Shown here: piece by piece, positions 30,708-35,437 of the stretch
How positions within the stretch are numbered: position 1 is the stretch's first letter
Layout: the number at the start of each line of letters is the position of its first letter
Origin: Coriobacteriales bacterium
Lineage (GTDB): Bacteria > Actinomycetota > Coriobacteriia > Coriobacteriales > UBA8131
Assembly (NCBI GenBank): GCA_031268525.1
Contig: JAIRXA010000101.1
Span: 1-35,437, forward strand
DNA: 35,437 nt
Direction of reading: 5' to 3'
Translations under genes and position numbers: made by a program
Notes under the pieces: model-generated
Told to the model about the DNA's origin: nothing
Databases searched by the model: none
What the model saw: the letters and a program-made list of their open reading frames with translations, nothing else

Positions 30708-33209
30708 TCAGCTCATGGTATCACAGAGTACCCGCATTCCCGTCGTCGTGAACAGAACGGTGATGTCGCCATTCATATCGGTCCGAAAGGTCGTGATTCC
30801 CGCCTCATCCAGAGTGGCCAGAATCTCATCGGTCGGATGACCATATCTATTTCCTGCCCCCACACTGATCAGAGCCACGCTGGTCTGCATCGTCGCAAGC
30901 TGAGAGCTCGTAACCGCTCCTCGACTACCATGATGTCCGATCTTCAAGATAGCAAAGGTCTGATTTCCCGTGATGTTGATGATCTCGTCGAGTTCTGCGG
31001 ATTCGGCGTCTCCCGAAAGCAACATACTCCCCTCCGCGCATCCGTCACGATTCTCGTCGTAAATCAGTGCGAGGCAGAGACTCTCATCATTTCCGCCCTC
31101 AAACACCGGCGAGCGCGGCGATACCACCGTCAACACCAGATCATCGCCAAGGACGATACGATCACCAAGCGACAGTTCACCCGGCTCAGACCCGAGTATC
31201 GTTCGTGCGGCCTGTATCCCCTCTGTCTGTCCCTGAGCACTCAATAAACCCTGAGCAACATAGATTGAGCCGACTGGCATCCCTGCACTCAAGGCACTCA
31301 GGGCTCCGCAGTGGTCGGCGTCAAGGTGAGTGAGTACCACGGCATCAATGTGGCTGACATGATTGCGCGCAAGCGCCCGCAGGAGGACATCGTCGCGCTC
31401 CCCAGTGTCGACGAGCACGGTATGAGATCCATTGCGTATCAGGATCGCATCGCCCTGTCCGACATCCATGACAACGACCCGCGGAGACACGGAGATGCTC
31501 AGCGTAAAGGCAGACAGGACGACAAGACAGCATACGATGCCGAGAAGGAGACGGGAACGGCGCGGCGTCGCACGGGGCCACACAAGATAGCACACTGTGG
31601 CAAGGACGAGAGCTGCTACGACGCAGGGCAGCATCTCGACCGAGGCAGGGATCGAGGCGTAGGGCACCTTGGTCAGCACCTCGGCAAGAGCGATGGCCTG
31701 ATCGCCGAGCAGACAGAGGCCTTTGAGGAGCCAGAGGAGCAGAGGACCCAGAAGGAATCCAAGCCAGAGTAAAACCATGCCGACCCCAACCATGATGGTT
31801 ATCAATGGAGCCACAAGGATGTTGGCGAGAGGGCTGATGATCGGTATGTTCGCAAACAGAGGTGCCGTCAGAGGCGTTGTCGCCGCCTGCGCAGTCAGGG
31901 TCATCGACAGAGGATCGAGCATGAAATCACGTACTCCACGTTTCAGCTTCTTCAGATACGGTGAGCCATGCACCGGTTTTGCCCTCTGTTCCTTCCCAAA
32001 CAGGGCACGAATCCAGGAAGCAATGAGTCCATTGAAAAGGGTAAGGCCCAAAACCGCGAAGACCGAGAGCCAGAAGCCGACGGAGAAGGCGCAGGGCGGA
32101 TTGAGGGCGAGCATCGCCGTGGCCGCCGCCGTGCAGGCCGAGGGCGCGTGGTTGCGGCGGCCGAAGAGCCACGACAGACTCGCGGCACTGGTCATCAGGC
32201 AGGCCCTGATTGCCGAAAACTGCAAGCCCGTGAGGATGACGTAGAGCGCAAGCACCGACAGGAGTATGAGAATCTGCGGCAGGCGAGGAATCCTGAGACG
32301 GGCGAGAAACCAGGCAAGGAGAGCGGCTATGACAACGAGGTGACTGCCCGAGACTGCTATCAGATGCGCCAGACCGGTAGCGTTGAAGACCCTTTGCGCC
32401 GACGTGCTCTCAAGGGCTGTCGTATCGCCGAGCAGGACGCCTCTCAGCAGAACCGATCCATCTCCTTCAATGGAGGCGATCAGCTCTCGATTGTGCTCGC
32501 GAAATGCGCCGATTGCCCCCAGCAGGTTTGCGGGGAACGCACCATCCAGCAGGGCTTCGACCTTCAGAGAGAGCGCCTGACCGCGTTGGTGGAGGAACTC
32601 CTGCCTGTCGCTCAAAGGCAGGATCGAAGCGCGTACGTGGCATACAAACCCGGGGCGTGCCGGCTCAACACCCTCTGCCCACAATATCCTGACGGGGAGT
32701 CTGCCGCCATCATCCATGAGCACTTCTGCTTCCGACGAGGGCGAGAAACTCCCGCTCTTCGGATCGCCGGTCACAAGCAGCGTGAACTCATCAGAACCTG
32801 CGTCGGTAAGTGCGCTTCCCCGATACGCGAGATCACTCCAGTGAAGCGTTCCAAGGAGCAATCCCAGAGCACCGGCGATCAGTGCAAGGCCGAGCGGCCC
32901 GATAATGCGCAGGATCTGCTGCGGTCGCCGGAGCCGAAAGCTCCCCGGGCGTCTTACAAGCAGGATGCAGACGCAGGCAGCCAAGAGACAGAAGACGGCG
33001 ATGATGAGCAGCCTTAAATCCTGCCCACCTGTCGCCCAACAGAAGCTCTGTGCGCCCACGAGCCCCACCCAGAGACCGGCAAGCGGGAACAGGAGTCTGG
33101 GAAGAGCAGGGCGCAGAACATCGTCATGAACGCGCCTGCCATCCTCGGAAACATGCCCATCATCGTCAGTGACGTGCCCATCATCGTCAGGCGCCGTCCT
33201 TCTAGACAC
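30708..33209 (-). CDS. comEC: ComEC/Rec2 family DNA-uptake channel
   Basis: ComEC forms the inner-membrane channel for transforming single-stranded DNA. The 833-residue product has an N-terminal membrane pair (about 35-125) and a soluble OB-like region. The Competence domain follows, with many membrane helices (including GLAHLIAVSGSHLVVIAALLA). The C-terminal half-module is a metallo-beta-lactamase-like domain with VVLTHLDADHCGALSAL and LKIGHHGS. It starts at a GTG overlapping comEA by 8 nt. The first 30 residues are hydrophilic and contain DDDGHVT-DDDGHVS, coded by a 21-bp tandem repeat; this acidic extension is not a family feature. Whether this organism is naturally competent is not known. 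Confidence 0.92.
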   Translation of the reverse strand: MSRRTAPDDDGHVTDDDGHVSEDGRRVHDDVLRPALPRLLFPLAGLWVGLVGAQSFCWATGGQDLRLLIIAVFCLLAACVCILLVRRPGSFRLRRPQQILRIIGPLGLALIAGALGLLLGTLHWSDLAYRGSALTDAGSDEFTLLVTGDPKSGSFSPSSEAEVLMDDGGRLPVRILWAEGVEPARPGFVCHVRASILPLSDRQEFLHQRGQALSLKVEALLDGAFPANLLGAIGAFREHNRELIASIEGDGSVLLRGVLLGDTTALESTSAQRVFNATGLAHLIAVSGSHLVVIAALLAWFLARLRIPRLPQILILLSVLALYVILTGLQFSAIRACLMTSAASLSWLFGRRNHAPSACTAAATAMLALNPPCAFSVGFWLSVFAVLGLTLFNGLIASWIRALFGKEQRAKPVHGSPYLKKLKRGVRDFMLDPLSMTLTAQAATTPLTAPLFANIPIISPLANILVAPLITIMVGVGMVLLWLGFLLGPLLLWLLKGLCLLGDQAIALAEVLTKVPYASIPASVEMLPCVVAALVLATVCYLVWPRATPRRSRLLLGIVCCLVVLSAFTLSISVSPRVVVMDVGQGDAILIRNGSHTVLVDTGERDDVLLRALARNHVSHIDAVVLTHLDADHCGALSALSAGMPVGSIYVAQGLLSAQGQTEGIQAARTILGSEPGELSLGDRIVLGDDLVLTVVSPRSPVFEGGNDESLCLALIYDENRDGCAEGSMLLSGDAESAELDEIINITGNQTFAILKIGHHGSRGAVTSSQLATMQTSVALISVGAGNRYGHPTDEILATLDEAGITTFRTDMNGDITVLFTTTGMRVLCDTMS
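33151..33190 (-). repeat. 21-bp tandem repeat at the comEA/comEC junction
   Basis: TGCCCATCATCGTCAG occurs at 33154-33169 and 33175-33190 (18 of 19 identical when extended leftwards). It duplicates seven codons (DDDGHVT/S) near the start of comEC. Confidence 0.85.
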
Positions 33210-33969
33210 AGATCAGATCCCTGAGAGCCTCGTATTTCTTTTCTCCGATGCCCGAAACCTGTTTGAGCTCCTCAATACTGGAGAAGGCTCCGTGCGCCTC
33301 GCGGTAGGATATGATTCTTTGCGCCGTCGCAGGCCCGATGCCAGGCAGGGTATCCAGTGTGGCAGCGTCCGCGGTGTTGATGTTCACCGGCGCTGTTACC
33401 GCCGAGGAACCTGCGGGGGCAGCACCCGTGGCCGGTTGAGTGATCGAAGGATTCGTGATGCCTGTCGGCACGCTGCCAGCATCGATCTCCTCTCGTGTTG
33501 GGATATGCACCTGTTGCCCGTCGAGCAGCAGGGCCGCGAGGTTCACATATTCTCCTGCGGCATCCTCGCTCAGGCCGCCAGCGGCTCGTACGCCATCGTC
33601 AACGCGGGCGTCGGCAGGCAGCTGATACACTCCCGGCAGAGGAACTGCGCCGGAGATATAGACGGTAATGGGAGAGGATTTCGCCTCAAGCTCGTCAGCG
33701 ACAGCAGGCGACGAGGAATCTGTCTGCGAAGATACGGACTGCGATGCGCCCTCCCCACCCGCCGTGGCCGTAAGATCTGCGGCCTGTGTGCTCGCCGAGG
33801 ATTGCACCTCAAAACCCTGGGCTTCAGGACGCGCCAAAAAGGACCAGAGCAGTACGGCCAAAGCGATACCGACGATGATAAGTATGACGATCCGCATACG
33901 CCGACTGACTTCAGGAAACCTCAGTTTTCTGGACGACGCTTCTTTTCGATAGTCAAGACAGCCCTTCAT
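33202..33969 (-). CDS. comEA: ComEA family DNA-binding competence protein
   Basis: ComEA is the membrane-anchored receptor that binds incoming double-stranded DNA. The 255 residues contain one membrane segment (about 26-46, IVILIIVGIALAVLLWSFLA) and a Ser/Thr/Ala-rich spacer. An SLBB domain follows (about 100-160, ITVYISGAVPLPGVYQL). After a second linker rich in Ala, Pro and Thr comes the tandem helix-hairpin-helix domain (about 192-253, VNINTADAATLDTLPGIGP and VSGIGEKKYEAL). AGGA lies about 8 nt before the ATG. It heads the comEA-comEC-holA run. Confidence 0.95.
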   Translation of the reverse strand: MKGCLDYRKEASSRKLRFPEVSRRMRIVILIIVGIALAVLLWSFLARPEAQGFEVQSSASTQAADLTATAGGEGASQSVSSQTDSSSPAVADELEAKSSPITVYISGAVPLPGVYQLPADARVDDGVRAAGGLSEDAAGEYVNLAALLLDGQQVHIPTREEIDAGSVPTGITNPSITQPATGAAPAGSSAVTAPVNINTADAATLDTLPGIGPATAQRIISYREAHGAFSSIEELKQVSGIGEKKYEALRDLICV

Positions 33970-34007
33970 AGACGCTTCCTGCCTGAGACAGGCACATGGA
34001 GGCTTGT

Positions 34008-34016
34008 ATCATAGCA
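34008..34016 (-). promoter_or_regulatory. Extended -10 promoter of comEA, with upstream CTGTTCG repeats
   Basis: Minus strand TGCTATGAT is an extended -10 about 40 nt before comEA. Further upstream, about 34035-34065, CTGTTCG occurs three times 11-12 bp apart, that is, on the same face of the helix. This could be a binding array for an activator. A small hairpin (TGCCTG/CAGGCA) lies at 33980-33994 in the leader. Confidence 0.45.
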
Positions 34017-34122
34017 AGTTTAATTGATAGGTTTTCCGAACAGCTTTCGAACAGTTCCCGAACAGAATCCAAAAACAATCCAAATCTGCTCCGAACCCCG
34101 AGGAAGCGAGCCTCACATCTGA

Positions 34123-35334
34123 TCAGAAGGTCTCGATCTCCAGAGAATCGAAAATTTGAGAAAGCCACTCACCGACGGGCAGGGCCGCCCAAATGGGTTC
34201 CACAACCTTTAACTTTGCGTGTGTCTCGGGATTGCGAGGCATGAAGAGGGTGCAGCAATCGTCGTGGCTTTGCGAAGATATCTCAAAGGTTCCAAGCCTG
34301 TGAGCTTCGGCGATGATCTCGATCTTGTCCGTACCAATGAGGGGGCGCAGCACCGGCAACTCGGCAATTGCGTCGACAACGAGGATATTGTCGAGAGTCT
34401 GCGAGGCGACCTGTCCGAGAGATTCCCCGGTCACGAGAGCCTTCGCACCCTCTCTGAGTGCCAGACGGTTGGCTACGGCAAACATCAGGCGACGATAGAA
34501 GATGACACGAAGCTCCGATGGAACCGCTCGGGCGATCTCGCGCTGGTAGGAGCCAAAGGCAACGATTGCCAGACGTTTGAGTCCGCCGAAGGGCGCCAAA
34601 GTCTCGACGATCTCACGAACCAGATGCTCTGATGTGCTTGTAGTCTCAGGTGCGCCCGAGAAATGCAGGCCCGTAACCTGTGCGCCTCGCCGCATCATAC
34701 GGAAGGTCGCCACAGGCGAATCGAGGCCTGCGGACAGCAGACTGACAACGCGACCAGCCGATCCAACGGGCAGGCCGCCAACACCCTTGACGGTCTGCAC
34801 GTACGTGAAGGCCGATCCTTCGATCATCTCGACATGCACCATGCGATCGGGTTCGCGCATCTTCACCTGTCTATCGGGAAAAGCCTCCACGAGCAGACCG
34901 CCGATACGACGGTTGATCTCCATGCTGTCGATGGGAAAATCCGTGTTTGCGCGTCGCGCGTTAACCTTAAAACTCACCCAGGGAGCTGTCTGATTCAGCA
35001 GCCACAAAGCCGCGTCGGTTGCGGCCTCAAGGGATTGTGCCGTGCGTAAACCGATCGAGACGCGTACCACGCCTGGAACCTGGGCGATGGGCTCAGCAGC
35101 TCTGCACGCCTCTTCCCACGTAGCAAAAGAGACAAGCAGTCGCCCGGAGATGCGCATGACCCTGTCGTAATGGCCATGCTCAAGGCGTGCAAGCCTCTTC
35201 TCGATGTTCTCTTTGAGTTTTCGCTCAAAAACCGATCGATTCCTGCCCTTCAGACCCACCTCGTGATAGTGGACCAGACAGACGGGATAGACGGCTTTAC
35301 TGGTTCTGGTCGCTTGCGAACTGTTGCGGGTCAT
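34123..35334 (-). CDS. thiI: tRNA 4-thiouridine synthase ThiI
   Basis: ThiI adenylates and thiolates U8 of tRNA and may supply sulfur for thiamine synthesis. Seen: N-terminal ferredoxin-like part with HYHEVGLKGRNRSVFE, THUMP domain (about 65-165), and the PP-loop SLLSAGLDSPVATFRMMRRG. The latter has Ala in place of the first Gly of SGGxDS, a conservative change. GESLGQVASQTLDN and the DDCCTLFMP region are also present. There is no C-terminal rhodanese domain, as in most Gram-positive ThiI. The ATG at 35334 has GAGG 6 nt upstream and overlaps the preceding gene by 38 nt; no later start fits the family. Confidence 0.95.
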   Translation of the reverse strand: MTRNSSQATRTSKAVYPVCLVHYHEVGLKGRNRSVFERKLKENIEKRLARLEHGHYDRVMRISGRLLVSFATWEEACRAAEPIAQVPGVVRVSIGLRTAQSLEAATDAALWLLNQTAPWVSFKVNARRANTDFPIDSMEINRRIGGLLVEAFPDRQVKMREPDRMVHVEMIEGSAFTYVQTVKGVGGLPVGSAGRVVSLLSAGLDSPVATFRMMRRGAQVTGLHFSGAPETTSTSEHLVREIVETLAPFGGLKRLAIVAFGSYQREIARAVPSELRVIFYRRLMFAVANRLALREGAKALVTGESLGQVASQTLDNILVVDAIAELPVLRPLIGTDKIEIIAEAHRLGTFEISSQSHDDCCTLFMPRNPETHAKLKVVEPIWAALPVGEWLSQIFDSLEIETF

Positions 35335-35437
35335 AGCCTACCTCGTTGCGAGAGATCTCCTCCATCGCCAGCGAGAGCGGCTTTCGCCCGGCGAGCTGCG
35401 CGATCTGGGTCGCCGACTGCAGGGCTATGGCACGATC
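35297..35437 (-). CDS. C-terminal fragment of an unidentified protein
   Basis: The last 46 codons of a gene entering from the right edge, ending in TAA inside thiI. The visible sequence (DRAIALQSATQIAQLAGRKP, then LSLAMEEISRNEVGYDPQQF) is a soluble, mostly helical tail that I do not recognise. In many relatives thiI is preceded by a cysteine desulfurase, but this tail does not look like one. The 38-nt overlap with thiI points to translational coupling. The frame is supported by codon use and by absence of stops only, so the assignment is modest. Confidence 0.5.
   Translation of the reverse strand, partial: DRAIALQSATQIAQLAGRKPLSLAMEEISRNEVGYDPQQFASDQNQ

Noticed and set aside
34030..34070. 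SOS (LexA) box ahead of comEA, because of GAAC and GTTC words
   Set aside because: The GAAC-A-GTTC spacing does not fit the N4 spacing of the Gram-positive LexA site.

Overview
The window is a dense bacterial chromosome segment of moderately high G+C, almost all of it coding on the minus strand. The gene set and order (asp23-fakA-recG-rsmD-coaD, rpsO-pnp-M16 peptidase, comEA-comEC-holA opposite rpsT, hrcA-dnaJ-rsmE-mtaB-phoH-ybeY-dgkA-era-recO) are Gram-positive in style. The base composition, the S1 protein with a long acidic tail and the relic of a fumarate-reductase-like flavoprotein suggest an anaerobic actinobacterium of the Coriobacteriia (Eggerthella/Slackia-like). That placement is an inference without database support.

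Layout, reading the minus strand from high to low coordinates. At 35.4-34.1 kb lie the tail of an unknown gene and thiI. At 34.0-29.7 kb is the competence/replication block comEA-comEC-holA, convergent with plus-strand rpsT (29.4 kb). At 29.1-26.45 kb a MerR-family regulator sits upstream of a secreted ricin-lectin/alpha-beta hydrolase. Its promoter carries a perfect 24-bp palindrome in a 20-bp spacer, the classic MerR-activated arrangement. From 26.45 to 23.76 kb is a decayed accessory island: a flavoprotein relic, an IS66 transposase relic, a truncated DUF4143 ATPase and a RhuM relic. Part of it is bounded by two perfectly matching, oppositely oriented 31-bp REP-like hairpins. At 23.76-21.96 kb is a plus-strand homocysteine methyltransferase/corrinoid fusion that looks like MetH without its folate and activation domains. 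It is divergent from asp23-fakA-recG-rsmD-coaD (21.75-16.33 kb). rpsA (16.1-14.6 kb) and lepA (14.6-12.8 kb) are separated by a pair of mutually exclusive hairpins. A long run follows: dusB, hemW, hrcA, dnaJ, rsmE, mtaB, phoH, ybeY, dgkA, era, recO (12.75-2.86 kb), then rpsO, pnp and the start of an M16 peptidase.

Most genes serve core information processing: translation factors and ribosomal proteins, rRNA and tRNA modification, RNA decay, recombination, heat-shock control and CoA synthesis. Short spacings and overlaps imply long operons.

Two themes deserve attention. First, short tandem duplications (9-21 bp) recur at or near gene starts (mtaB, asp23/metH-like, merR, the hydrolase, comEC). 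At rsmE/mtaB the overlapping stop/start junction itself has been amplified. Second, the REP-bounded island and the 33-bp-spaced repeats beside the truncated ATPase mark a local hot spot of rearrangement. I saw no tRNA, rRNA or CRISPR array and no recognisable riboswitch.
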